Position numbers and translations under genes: made by a program
DNA from: Serinus canaria
Lineage: Eukaryota > Chordata > Aves > Passeriformes > Fringillidae
Direction: 5' to 3'
DNA length: 64,000 bases
Assembly (NCBI RefSeq): GCF_022539315.1
Contig: NC_066317.1
Location: 47,099,935 to 47,163,934 of the forward strand
Shown here: in pieces, positions 48,290-60,947 of the stretch
Layout of the letters: every line of letters begins with the position of its first letter
Position numbering within the stretch: the first letter of the stretch is position 1
Notes under the pieces: generated by a model
The model's database searches: none
What the model saw: only the letters and a program-made list of their open reading frames with translations
Told to the model about the DNA's origin: nothing

Positions 48290-48740
48290 TGTGCGTAACC
48301 AGCCCACCTTTCCAATCTAGTGCTTCCTTTCATTTGAGCCTTTCTTAATACTTTTTAATTATATCAATAAGTGATATCATAATTAAAACCTGAGTAGATC
48401 AGCAGTGCCTTTGTGTAATCTCTTAATCCTGTACTAATATTAGACATTGGTCTTTTTTTTTTTTTCAAATTCTCTGTTTAACATGTATGGGCTAGTTCTT
48501 AATTTACTCTGAAGATTAGCTGTGGTACACCAGCCTATGAGTGTTTCCCAGCAGTCAGTTGGCTTCTTTCTCAATTCATCTTTTACATGACTTATTGCTT
48601 GCTGAGAGAGCCTAATGAAATCTAATGGACTGCAGGCATACATCTATTAGAATACTGACATTTTATCACCAATTAGTCCATATTCCTTATCTTATTGTGT
48701 TCTTAGCTGGCTTTATATCACTGTACTTTGCAGGATTAGG
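48290..48740. other. Candidate conserved regulatory block
   Basis: Repeat-free segment with many homeodomain-type cores: TTAATTA near 48356, 'cataattaaa' near 48378, 'cctaatgaaatctaatgg' near 48611, and 'caccaattagtcc' near 48668. A T13 run sits at 48453-48465 in its middle. The clustered TAAT words and intervening unique sequence resemble developmental enhancers. Conservation is inferred, not measured. Confidence 0.3.
48353..48388. repeat. Imperfect hairpin of paired TAATTA sites
   Basis: TTTTAATTATATCA (48353-48366) can pair with TGATATCATAATTAAAA (48372-48388) across ATAAG if three bases (CAT) bulge out. Two mirrored homeodomain-type AATTA sites result. AT-only stems of this kind also arise by chance. 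Confidence 0.6.
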
Positions 48741-51700
48741 AAATGCTTCTTCCCCTATTTTTCAAAATATTTGTTTTCAATTAAGGTATTGAGGTGTTTT
48801 CTTTGGAAAATAGAAGGTCTTCATGTCAGGAGATCAGTACAGGGCGTAAAGATGTGTGTAATTGCAAGGCATAATCATCTTAAATTTGCGTCTCCTTTTC
48901 TTCACGTGTATGCTCTCTCTTTCCAAAATACATCCCACAGTTTGATAAATTAGGTTCCTGTATGCAAATCTGATTTCAAGCTAGAATTGTTTTCTTTTTT
49001 CCAAACCATTTTGCAACAAGTGACTCCTAATGATTTCACCTGTAATGTCTTGCTAAACTGGAAAGCACACATGTTGCATTTGGAGACGCTGCCGGAGAAA
49101 TAACTGTTCCCTCACTTCTTGTCCCAAGTGTCTTGTACCAGCAGGTATCTTTAGACTTCAGAAGAGTGACTCTGCAGCACACTGCACCACTGAAGGCACG
49201 GGGGGCTCTTGTGGAAAGCTTAACTCAGTGTCAGAGCTACTGTAGGGTTATGTAATGCCTGCTAGCTCTCTGTCTCTCCAGCTGGTCACTAGTGGAGAAC
49301 AGCAACAAAGCAGATACAGGCAGAAATGCTTGTCCAACACCAGTTAGGCTGTATGGTTGTGATCCCTCATGAACTACTTCTTAGGTTTGTCAGCAAAGGA
49401 ATAGAAGAAAGCTAAGCAGAAGCAAGTGCTAGGTCAATTTTGGCCATCTGTACTGTGTTCTTTGCACCAACTTAAAAAAACCCAAGTTGTTTCTGAAACA
49501 AAAGATCCCCAGTTATACACTAAACCTCTCTTGACCCAAAACCACTGTGGCCATGTGCAACTGATCTTGTGAGAACAGACCCTGACCCACACTCTCTTTA
49601 AAGCTGTGCCTGAACACTTAAAAAGAGCTTGTTAGCATTGTATATCGTTGTTCAGGGGACACTGCCAAAAATTACAGCATCTGGCCAATCCTTGACCAGT
49701 AGAGTTTTCCATGAGTTTTCTTTTATTTAATAATATGTATTTTTCTGCAGAAGTTTTCTTTACACAGTTTAGCCTTATGCCACAATTCAAAGATTTCACT
49801 GTATTCCATTAATTTAGATTGTAGGCTGAAGAAAATTGACTCTGTGTGGAGTAGTGAGTGGGGGACTGGGCTACATAAATTTTGAAAAATAAAAATAAGT
49901 CCAAATGGATATTTTCAACAGTTATAACAGCACTGATATCAGTGAAATCAATGAAAACTACTTTACCTGGGCACCATCGTGTGTACTATATCTAGTGTCC
50001 CAATAGAAGTCATAATAGGTAATCTGCACTATAGCTTTCCATAGTATATGATATGTTACATTTATGTTGTGTTTTCTGCACACACTGTGATGCTAATTAA
50101 TTAGGGGCTGTACCTATCTACATTTTCTCTTAATTTTCAGTAAGTATTAATGATTAAATAATAGAATATAAAGTCATCATATTAAATATATTTTGTTATG
50201 GGTGGAGTATTTGCTGCATATCGGGAGACCTGATCACCAAGAACACTATCTACGAACTACAGAATTATTGAGCAAAACAGCTTCTAAAAAATAAATTAAA
50301 AGGCTGCACTTTTCTTTACAATAGAAATACGTGGTATCTCAGTGATAAAAGGAACATCTCTGATCTACAATGTCAGAACCAAACAAAGGTAGTATCTATG
50401 AATGCTCTGCTGAAATGTTGTTTTATTAATAGATTTGGTTATCAGGCTGTGAATTGAGGCACCAGAGCTGCCAGCACATTATTTTCTTTACTGTTTCAGG
50501 GAGCAATAACCTCTTCCAGAGATGCAAAGAGAACAGCAGAGAGTTTAAACTTTAGATTGTTTGTCCCCCTTCAGCAAAAGCTATCAGGTGGTGTCTGCCC
50601 TTGCTGCTTATATGTGTCCCTTGAATTCTGCTCCTCCTAATGACCACTAGTGTTGGTGTATGCCAGGTATCTGTCTTATAAATATATTACAAAAAGGTAT
50701 ATTGCTTTGGCTTCCAGAGGGATTTTAAGTCTTAAGTTTCCCTCCTGGAGCCATAGCACAGGTATAAATATAAATGCATGATTTTCAAGAGGAATATGGA
50801 CAAAACCTTAAAGGTACTTCTTCAGTGGACAGATATTTAAGGTCTGGTGGCAGTGAATATTCTATTCAGTTGCTGCTGAGACCTTCAAAGGAGAAAAGTA
50901 TGTTACATGTTGTCCCAAAAGTAAACACAGCATACTATTTTTCCTAAGCACAGTAATTGATCCTTAATGCAGACAAGCTCAGGAAGCAGGTTATTAACAT
51001 AACCCCAAAAGACTTACCTTTCTGAAACAATAAAGGTTTTCATATGTATATGAATTGACTTCATAACTGTAGCACTAATGACTCTGGATTACAATTATTT
51101 GTTTTTGTTTGAGACTTATAGGCAGCTCTCTGCAAATTGTAGTGATGATGGAAATTAAATATTCATTAAAAATACCGTTACTGAATAATTCTAGCATAAT
51201 AAGTAGCCTGCTTCATAATACATTATTATTCTCATAATGGTTGAGCAACTTGTATCACAGATGCATTTGATGAAGTAGCAACAGCAGTGGAGATAGCAGC
51301 ACAAACATCATGCTCCACTGCCTGCCCTGTGCTAAAGAAATTACAGTGTGGGAGGAAGGAACATAACACTGCAATTGCTGAGACTGACAGCCAAGGAAGT
51401 GATGAAGTCTTATGAAATCAACAGCATGTTGGGTACATACTCTCCAGTTATGATGACAGGGTTTCACTAAAAGGTGGGTCTGCTATCATTACACCTAAAC
51501 AGAGTTGTTAAGACAGTTTCCAAAAGATCAAGAGCAGCATATATAGTTTTAAATAGATGATAAAAGTTGTTTGAATCTAGCAGAACTTCTAACACAGTCT
51601 CATCCTGTCTCCTACCAGTATGAAGTCTGTGCAATATTTTTTTGGTTTGGATTATTATTCTCATCTGCATCCAAAATATTTTGCAGCCCTGCCTTGTCAG

Positions 51701-53779
51701 GATGGCACACTGTCTTGATTCCACCTGCTCTGCTGAGAGCTTGGCTATTAATCACCATGTTTGTAGCACCATGTGTACAATGCATGTGCTGCTTCCAGCT
51801 GTAGAGCACATTCCTGGAAAGACCTGCTCCCTAGGGGTTTTTTGTTTGTTTTTCTGGGCAGAATGCAGGAATTATAAAATTTTGGGGTTTGTATAACTGA
51901 CCAGCTTCATTGTGAGTCATGACAGAAAGCAGGTTGCATTCATTTCTCTGTAAGCTGGTGCATTTCACTGTAGGCAATGTAGGCTGGGCAAAGGGAGGAA
52001 AGATTAATTCTTCCTGGTGCCCTCACTGGTGTACTGAGTGGATTTGAGCTGCAAAGCTGCTAAGAGTGCAACTCCCAGAAAGAAAATCTGTTGTCCCACA
52101 ACACAAGCAATTTAAGGAAAACCTGGTTTTGATTTTGTTCTTCTCTTTTACCTTAATTTATCAAAAGATTTTGAAAAGTTCCTATAAGAAAATTATCTAT
52201 ACAGATCCAACCCAAAGCTGTAGCTAATTTGGGGAATCTCATCATAGATGTGGCTGGAAGGCAATTCTCAATTTACTGAATTTGTACTATCTCAAGCAAC
52301 CACATGTGTTTAAACTTATCAAACTGCAAAACCGTGTTTTTCTGGCTTTTTAGAAAGCTTCTGAACTCACAATTGGTCAAAATAAACCTATTTTTCTACC
52401 AACACTGTAGTTTCTGTTTTCATTGCTTTTTCTTCTTTTGGGCTTTCAAATAAAAAATATATAATAAAAAAAAAGAGGAAAAAAGCTAGAAGCAATTTCT
52501 TTAATTGGAATTGTCTTTCATAAGTGTGAGAAGCCATAATTAAACACAGTATTTTGGGTCAGGTCTTACCTGTACCTTGCAGAGCAGTACAGTTTTTCCT
52601 TCTGGGTATTCCTCACTTGTTATGTTCTGGAATTGCATACAACTTCTTCTTTAATGACTGTATTACTTTGTTCAGGGGAACTATGATCAATTAGCACAGC
52701 CAATTCTTTGCTCTCCTTTTCTTTCCACTCAGATGCTTAAAGAAGAAATTCTTGTTGATAATTTCCAAGATGCATTTTTGTACCATTCCTTTTCATCCTG
52801 TTTCTATTATTTAGATCTTCAGCATCACCTCATTTTCAGTGTGATTTTTCCTCTGTAATATCTTACAACTTTGTGTCACCACATTTCTGCAGCATGCTTC
52901 TTTGTGAAGGTCTTTACTACAGATATTAAATGAGACTCATCTCAAGTATGATTCTGAACAAAGGAACCCACTTTTCTCTAGTTCAACAATTAAATTTTCA
53001 TCTTCACCTCCCATGTAGTCAAGTTGGTGGCCACCTTTGTATTGCTATATAAGTCCTCTTCTTGTCTGGCTTTTTGCAGATCATTGCTGCTCAAGTTTCA
53101 CAATACTTTTCAAATGAGTGAGAAATTGTACTGATATTCTAGCAAAATATTTATTGCTAAAAATTCATCTTTTCTTGCAGCTGCAGATTCTATTTCTATC
53201 AAAGTATTTATAACACAGCCATTACCAAAGTCCAAGAAACTGGTGGCAAGCAGAAAAATACATGTTTACATATAAATCTCCTCAAAGGACTACTGCATTT
53301 AAACACTGAAAGTTTTTCCTTCATGTATGCAGTTTTGCAAAGCTCTTATGGATTCTTCATACATAAATGCCCAGAAAAGTAAGAGATTATGTGAAAACAG
53401 AAAGAAAATGCAATTGAATAGTGAAATATCTCAAGTAGGTTTTTTAATGCTTGTTTATACAAAGCTACACATGGAGTATAAATCTTCTTATAATCTAAGT
53501 TAAAATAAGTTCTTTCAAAGAACGCTTCAATAATAACATAAAAGCAAAATAAAGAGAGTTTAAATTTTTTGGTCTATCTGGTATTTTTAAGCTCCATGAT
53601 AAAATTGGTTTGTACCATTGTACAGAACAGAGAATAACTCTGCCACTGTTTTCTCTACAGTCCCAACTGAGAAACAGCATTTTTCTCCTTTACTTGGTGA
53701 CATTTTCTTTTTGGTTATTAAAAATAGAAAAGGACAGCTGCATACCTACATGTGCATTAACTTCATAAATTGTTAATCC
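48741..53779. other. Unannotated non-coding stretch
   Basis: No exon, RNA gene or interspersed repeat recognised in 5 kb. Somewhat less AT-rich near 49080-49400 and 51600-51830, where short overlapping frames occur without family resemblance. Confidence 0.55.
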
Positions 53780-53960
53780 TGAAAAGACATGCTGCTCACA
53801 GAGGGGGCAAGTTTAATGCTGCAGACTGCCATTCATGACTATCACTGTTGCTTTCGTTTGAAGTCATGCACATCAGACAGTACTTGCTTCGCTATAAATT
53901 GAGAATAAATTCTCAGGGTGTCCCTCGATACGAGCAAGAGTTTCATTTGTTTCTGAAAAA
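53780..53960. other. Candidate conserved regulatory block
   Basis: Repeat-free sequence with retained CpGs ('gctttcgtttg', 'cttcgctat', 'cctcgatacgagc') and a TGAGAAT-AA-ATTCTCA palindrome at 53900-53915. It directly precedes the CpG-enriched patch at 54000-54350. Texture-based call. Confidence 0.25.
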
Positions 53961-53999
53961 ACACTCAAGTAAAAACAATAAGCCTAACTGACATGGTTG

Positions 54000-54350
54000 T
54001 CTAGCTTGGGTCCCTGAGCAGAAGGGAGTGGGAAGCAGGTTTGCAGCCTGTCCTCAAGGTCAGCATGGATGCTTCTCCCTGGAGAGTGTTACCTCCCATC
54101 CCTTCCCCGAGGGCTCTTGCCGTGGGTGACGCTGTCCTGACACACTGAGCCGTGTGTCAAACAGGAGCAGGATGTCTGGCCCCAGCACCCTCGTGGTCAG
54201 CCCTGCAGTGGACCTCTTTGCAGGAAGCAGGTGCCCATTGTCCTGCATGGATGTTCATCCAAGCAGCGTTGGACAGGCACCCCCAGTGACATGAGGAACC
54301 TGCAGTGGCAGGCAGGGCTGAGCAGGAGCGTGGCACACTCTGGTGGACAC
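54000..54350. other. CpG-enriched GC-rich patch
   Basis: The strongest GC- and CpG-enriched segment of the window: seven CpGs between 54108 and 54330 (54108, 54121, 54130, 54151, 54192, 54267, 54329) where elsewhere CpGs are hundreds of bases apart. It contains no Alu-like, CR1 or LTR signature. It could be a small CpG island, an unmethylated enhancer, a lncRNA promoter, or a diverged unknown repeat. A minus-strand 101-codon frame across it shows no family. Confidence 0.45.
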
Positions 54351-57300
54351 TAATGTACTGGTTGAAGAAGGATTTTTGTGTGGATTTCATCCAGTGCTGT
54401 TTTTGTTGGCTTTGTCTCTGATCAGGTACTGCATATACCATTTCCAAACCTCTTTTACCCACTGTAAATTCCCTTCCCAGCTGTAAGCTTTTGCTTGTAC
54501 TTTATCGTTAAACTGAAATGCTTGATGTGCTTAGTAAAGTCTTTATCAAAGAAACATGAGGAGGATAAAACTTGAAATTTTTCATTGCTTACATGACAGG
54601 AGAGTGGCAAATATCTCTAAGCTGTATTTCAGCTAAGGTAAAGCTGAAATCCACATCAAGAAGAGAAGATTTAGGCATATGTGGTTGAACTTAGATAGCT
54701 GAGTGCAGCATGTCATCCTAAGAACCTCAACTCAGCTATCACTTGGAAACACTTGCAATTTCTAGCAGAGTTTCCCTGTTTCCAGGCTTTTAGCTGCCCA
54801 TATTTCTGTGGCTGGACTGCCTCCTGAGGTTGTTCCACAAAGCAGAAAATAATTCATCATCTAAAAATGATGAATCCTTTTCTAACAGCTATGTTTAAAA
54901 AAACATATCTAAATAAAGAAACATAAAAAATAATCTGCAAGGCATACACAATAGTTCCAGTACAGAACATAAACCTAACAGAATTTTTTGATGATGACCA
55001 TGAAAACATTTCCAATTTTTGGAAACCAAGAGGTTTTAGCAGATGCTAAAAGGGAGCTGAGAACCTCCAGGTCCAGCTGTGGCATTGCTGAATGTAGGAG
55101 TATGTCTGTCTTGCACATATTCAGGTTAATGTGCAGGAACAAAAGAGACAACAGAACCTGACTTGTCCTCTTATGTGTGAGCATGATGGAGACCAGGGCA
55201 CCTTCATCAGCCCTGCTGGTGTGAAGTTGGATTCACAGCAGTGTAACTGCGTTCAGAATCCCAGCCATGCTATAAGAAATGTAACCATATGAACAGCAGA
55301 ACTGAAATCTCATTATTGAGGGCAACAGTAGCAGTAGGAAGAAAAGGAGGTGATGATTGTGAAATATTGGCTGCCTCTACCTGCTGAAGAAAAAAGTGTA
55401 ATTTTTTGTTATAAGGATATATTATATAATATTTTGCTATTTTAAAAAAATGTATTTCTGTATCTGTGCTTCTAGTACTGCATCTGTATTAACCATAGAT
55501 GCTGCATAATCCAGAGATACCCTTAATCTAACTACCTTATCAGACACAGTAAAATTACTCCAATTTTTTGTCCCTTTCTGCCTTCTATTCTTTCATATAA
55601 AGACATTTAAAGAGCTTCAGACAAATATCATAAAAGGAATCTGTGGAATTATTGTTTCAGTTGTGTCACACACTGCTGCAAAGTGATATAAGATGTGGAA
55701 AATATATTTAAAGCACTAGTTGTGTTCACAAAACAACACTGTAATATTTTTTCAGTGAAAAATGTTTCATCAATAGTTAAAGTATTTTAAGTACATTGAT
55801 TTAAATATTTTTTTCCTAGAAAAAGAAAGGTAGTTTTAAGAAGAAAAACAGGTCATTTCCAAAAGTGTTGAAAGCTATAAAAAATTTTGATTTTCTTTTT
55901 CTTAGCTTACATGGATTTCCCCATTTATTTTACATTATTTTTAAAAACATACAAGCATTTCACTTGCTGGAGAGAAAGAACATATCTTAAAACAAAAGAC
56001 AGAAGTCAAAACCCACCCTGAGAAAGAGAAGAAACAATTATCCTCTAGACCCTAATATATTTTAAAAAATGCAGTATCTCAACAATGATTAGATAATTTA
56101 AAAAACCCTGTGTTTTCTGTTTTCTTATTATGAACATCTACTGAGGAGTGTAAAATATAAATGATATCATTGACATTAGGTTGAAAAGTACAGTCAAAAA
56201 GGTATTAAGTTTTCTGTGAAGAATGGTCTTTGTTCTAATAGAAGGAACAGTTGGTGGTATTTGTCTCAGATAGTACTTCATAACTGGTTCACAAAATCCA
56301 GTGTAAAGTCTTTCACTAAAGAAATAGAATTTATAGCCAAGATTGTGCCTCTTTATTCATATCTTTATAGTCAGCAAAACCACACCCAGCTGGAGCAATG
56401 GAACAGCACCACAGTGCAGACACTATTCCCACTTGTGGATCCCTGAAGCTTGAGTGTAGGGATATAAAAGGATCCATCAAAGTTGTTCTTCTGTCACTAA
56501 AAGTCCATGCCAGCACAAATCTGCCATCTGTGACTTTGCCTGGAATACAGCAGCTCTAAAGCTCTGCCCCTTGTGCACACTAAGCATGACACAAAAGCTA
56601 GATCTGAAATGTGCAGTTACAGTATCATGTGAGAAGAATGTAGGACTCTATACAAGCATATTTTTCTTATTTTATCAACATTTGTTTACACTTTTTAAGT
56701 CTATTTAAAAAAAAAATTGGAGGGAGAATTTAATAAACTGTAGAGTGAAAATCAGACAAAGTCAATCAGAAGCATCCTGGAGAACCCAGTTGGTAATCCC
56801 TGGTCCTCCATTAATGTTTTCTACTAAGGATTTTGAGTTCCTTTCCTCTCCTAAATTTGTCAATACACAATAGTTGAGTGACATACCACACACATTAGCA
56901 GACCAGAAAGAGTAGTAAGAATATAAAAGAGGGACATCTTCTACAGTCACATGAGATAAAACTGGTACCTAGTTATGGGATGGATTTTAATTTCTCTTAG
57001 TCCAGCTGTACTTTAATCTATAACCCCAAAATAAATTTGGAATTTATTTTGTAAGAAACCAGCACAATTTAATCTAATAAATTATCAATATCATTTGTTA
57101 TTTAATATTTTCAGCAGCAGGACTTGAAGCTTTTTACAGAAGGGATGACTTATATTTTACAGGTGGAGAAACTTGGGAAGTGAGACAGAAGAACCCTGAC
57201 TTTAATATTGTCATTGAAAAGCAAGCAAGAAAACCAATTTGTTCAGGGTAACTACCTTGCATTTGAAAGCTCAATGTACAGCTGAATAGGAAAGATACAC

Positions 57301-58501
57301 TACCATTGGTAAAGCTTGGTTAAATTGTTTTAGCTTATAAGGGAATCAAAATAGAGGGAAAAAAAGTATGTGGGAAGCAAAATATTCCACTACAGGAAGA
57401 CTGAGGCCAGTGAATCTAGCAAGAGAGGAGTATTTATATCTTGGGTTCCTTTCTGGGAAATAATAAAAATGAGCAGGGCACAGATGTCCCTTGCCCTGAT
57501 ATATCACTGTACAGTTGCACCTGGAAATCGGAGTCCCTGGAGTTCCAGTGCTCTCCCCTCCCAGTCCTCAGGCACATACACTGGTCTTTTTCTGCCACCT
57601 CTGGATGGTGACAGGAAAGAAGTGCCACCTCTACTGTCATCACAAAGACATTTCAGTTTGCTTGGCTGTGTTGTTTCACTGCTTCCCAAGAAGAATTCAT
57701 TTAATGATTTCAGCCTCTAGGTTTTTTTATCTGTTTGTGGGCTTTTGTTATATAGTCATAATACTTTGTTCATATGCATATATAACAGTTTAACATACAA
57801 CTGATTTACAAACTATTTTTCTTTTTGCACAGGAAAAATGAGGTGTTCTGTGCAAAGTGAATTCATTATCCCTTACATATTGAGTAATTTTTTTTTTTTA
57901 CTTAAAATATATCATATAAATATTTTTGTTTTCTGCATGTATATTCATATTTTCTGCAGCTTTAAACAAATGCTTTGAGTTATTCCATTAGGGTGATCTC
58001 GAAATCTGGATCTAAAATAGTGAGTTGTTATCACTGTGTTTCCCTGTTTTAGGATGGAATGCTCCACATGTATCATTTTGTGTTACTTTATAGTTTTTCA
58101 TGTACCAGACCTGAATGATAAAATAGGTGAATGGCACTGCTGTAGTTGAAATGTCTCAAATATGCTTCATGCTGCATACACTGAAGTGAGAAGGACCTCA
58201 CTGATGACCAGCACTGTTACTTAAGGAAAGCTTTCAGCAAACATTTCTGGTCTTTTCACAGACTTCTTGCAGGTTGAGAACTTTCTGTTACCCCAGGGAC
58301 CAGCAAGGAATAAACTATAAAAATATGATCTTGAGTATATTCTGAATTGCTTTGGTCTTAATTCTTCAATCCTAAGGGTAATTAATTCACTGTGGGTTTT
58401 TGCCCAGTTCATATATTCACTGCTAGTTCTTGGTAACCAAACGTTACTGAGTCTGCATTTCCCATTGTTTTGCACTTGCTTATTGCCTTTTATCATTCTG
58501 T

Positions 58502-58523
58502 TTCAGCCACCAAGGTGGCTGAA
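58502..58523. repeat. Perfect 10-bp inverted repeat with 2-nt centre
   Basis: TTCAGCCACC (58502-58511) and GGTGGCTGAA (58514-58523) are exact complements around AA. GC-rich stem in an AT-rich context; too short for a microRNA precursor. Confidence 0.88.
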
Positions 58524-59190
58524 GTCTGAAATAGTTCTTTAAAACATGACTTTTTCAATGCTAAAGCCAGTGCATGGTATTTTGACAACTTCCTATTGTC
58601 ATGTCTTATACACATTCTCTGAAGTCACATTAATTTATTTTGCATGCCAGAAGGAAAGACATAAAAGAAAATTGAAAGAGCTGGAAGGAAGAAATGAAGA
58701 TTTCCTATTTTTTTAAAGCAACTGACAGTGTAATTGGCACAGGAAAGTTATGTGAGATGATTCTCAGAAAAACAGAAATAAAAATTATCAAGGAAAACTG
58801 CTAGTGTAGTATCTGAAATTGAATGAGGAAACAAGCTACAGACATGATGGCTGATCCTGTCTTTTTTATTGTTTTTTTTTTTTGCTTGCTCGCTGACCAT
58901 CCCCAGAGAGGAGAGTTTGTGCCAATAAGTTATGAATAAACTTTCCTACAAAGTAACTGTCAAAGCAAATATTTCTGAAACCTTGAGTTGGTCAGTCTCC
59001 CTCTGCTTTAACTCATGGTGCAGCCTCTAAGAGAAGCAGTGATTTTGGATGTGACTGAATCCCTGAAGTTCCACTGAAATATATTTCTGACTGGTAGACC
59101 TTATTTGAGATGGCATTTTTTGCATTTCATGCATACTTTTATTGAAAGTAAACTGTATTTGTTGGGGGCATTGTAAAGTTGATATATTTA

Positions 59191-59206
59191 ATGTGTGTGT
59201 GTGTGT
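59191..59206 (+). repeat. Short (TG)n microsatellite
   Basis: Eight TG units directly after 'taa'. Simple dinucleotide repeat. Confidence 0.9.
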
Positions 59207-60885
59207 CAGAAGAAGGCAAGTAATTGCTTCATGCATGTTTCAAATTGCTGTAAGCCATCACTGAGAGGTGCAGTCCTTCCCATCCTCCCTCCAGTGCCTG
59301 TTGTTCTGGCACAAACATTTATAGGGCCACATAGGGAGCCACATCTGACAGCTGAGAATTTAAAATGAATTTAGGAAAAAAGAAATGTGAGTGGCTCAAA
59401 GAAGAGTGTTGCTTATCTGAGTGGAAAGAGATTCAGCTTCACATTGCTTAGGAGTCTGATAAGGGCTTTGCCAAACACAGACCTGGTGGCTAAAAGACTA
59501 TTTCACACTTGAGCAGATGCCCAACCAATATTAATATTTACAAAGCAGAATGCAGCAGCCAGTAATGTGGCTGACTACAGACTGAAATGCCTGATTGATC
59601 AGCAGATAAATATGTTCTTAGAAGAAAGGGGAAGGTGAGAGAGGGGAATGATAATAGTGGGCAGCCTCAGAGGGGCCCCCAGGGAATGGAGGCCTATGTC
59701 AGGGATAAACAGGGATATAGAAGTCAGTATCCCTCCCCAGCTCAACAGCTACTTTCTCTGAATGTTGTCTGAGGATACCAAATAGAATAGGAAATAAAAC
59801 TGAGAATCTAAGCCCACAGGTTAAGCAGTCAATTACAGTTTGTCCTGTGAGTCATGGGAGGGAGATGCATTTGGGACATGTTTCTGTAATGTGGAGTGAT
59901 TGTCTTTCTTTTTGTCACTTCTGCCCTTTTAGAGCTTTTGAAGTATGATGTCAGCTTTTAATCTTTTTTTTTTTTTTCCGTTTTGTAACTCAAGCCTGCA
60001 TCTGAGGTGAAGAAAATGGTTTAGAAAGAGCAGCTTAAAAACACTGAGCATTCTTGCCACTGAGATTCTGGGGAACTGTCCAGTATCCTAGGTGTTGAAA
60101 GAAAAAGAAGGTACCTCTGCTTTTAGCTACAAGGGCTAAAGTAGAAGCTGGAAAAGGGGTCTGTGTCATGGAACTCTCCCAGTGATCAGCATTAACAAAG
60201 TAAACTTACTCCCAGGACTAGTTAAGGAAAGAAGCACCAAAGTCTTAAGGGAATTTACAAGAGCAACATGATCCAATATCCTGCCTTTGATCATTCCCCT
60301 AACTCCTTTTTGTGGTGTATTGAGAGTATCACTAGATAAGTCTTACTGACTTTCAAAGGCCAAGTTTCTAATTTGGTGGCATTTAATATTGATTAGCTAT
60401 TTCTTTTAGGGAAAATACTAAAAGGTAACTAATAAGCACTGCTCATGGTCAGAACAAGTATCTTAGTTCTTAAGTGAAAACCAGCCAAAAATAATGAGTC
60501 AAAAACATGCAAGATCAGAGCTGAACATTAGCTAACTACAGTTTGGAAATGAATGAGAAGCACATCTGGCAGATGTTGCCAAGATGTTACTGAAATAAAG
60601 CAATTGGGCCTATTCACTGTAACAAGTAAAGTTATGAAAGAAGCATGCTTTTTACAAAAGCTGTACTCATTTGTCATGTATATTAATGCCTTCATTTCTG
60701 AGATTCTCCTTCAAGCATCAAAATTATTGTAAGTACCTACATTTTCAGATTTTGGGCAAGGGGAAAATATTTTTAGAGGTGGAGAGAGAAAAAAAATCAA
60801 CCATTCTACATGTCAAATACTTTTATTTTATATCAAATTACTTTCATTCTAAAATATCCAAATCACTCAGCCATGCTGCTGCTAG

Positions 60886-60947
60886 TATAACATTTGTATT
60901 TTATTGCTATTGCTCTTATAATATTTGTATTTTATTGCCATTGCTCT
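60886..60947 (+). repeat. 31-bp tandem duplication, two copies
   Basis: Copy 1 (60886-60916) and copy 2 (60917-60947) are adjacent and differ at only two of 31 positions (C/T at the sixth base and T/C in the 'gctattg'/'gccattg' word). Each includes TTTGTATTTTATTG. A recent local duplication, possibly variable in copy number. Confidence 0.93.

Larger units (their letters stand above)
54351..60885. other. Unannotated non-coding stretch
   Basis: No exon or interspersed repeat recognised. 55380-56210 is very AT-rich. Simple runs include T12 at 57888-57899, T12 at 58872-58883, (TG)n at 59191-59206 and T14 at 59964-59977. A plus-strand frame at 57370-57720 (116 codons) matches nothing known to me. 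Confidence 0.55.

Noticed and set aside
54157..54462. 101-codon minus-strand frame in the CpG patch
   Set aside because: Length is explained by GC-rich composition; no domain or conservation signal visible.
57370..57720. 116-codon plus-strand frame
   Set aside because: Overlaps three other open frames in a stop-poor stretch; no family resemblance.
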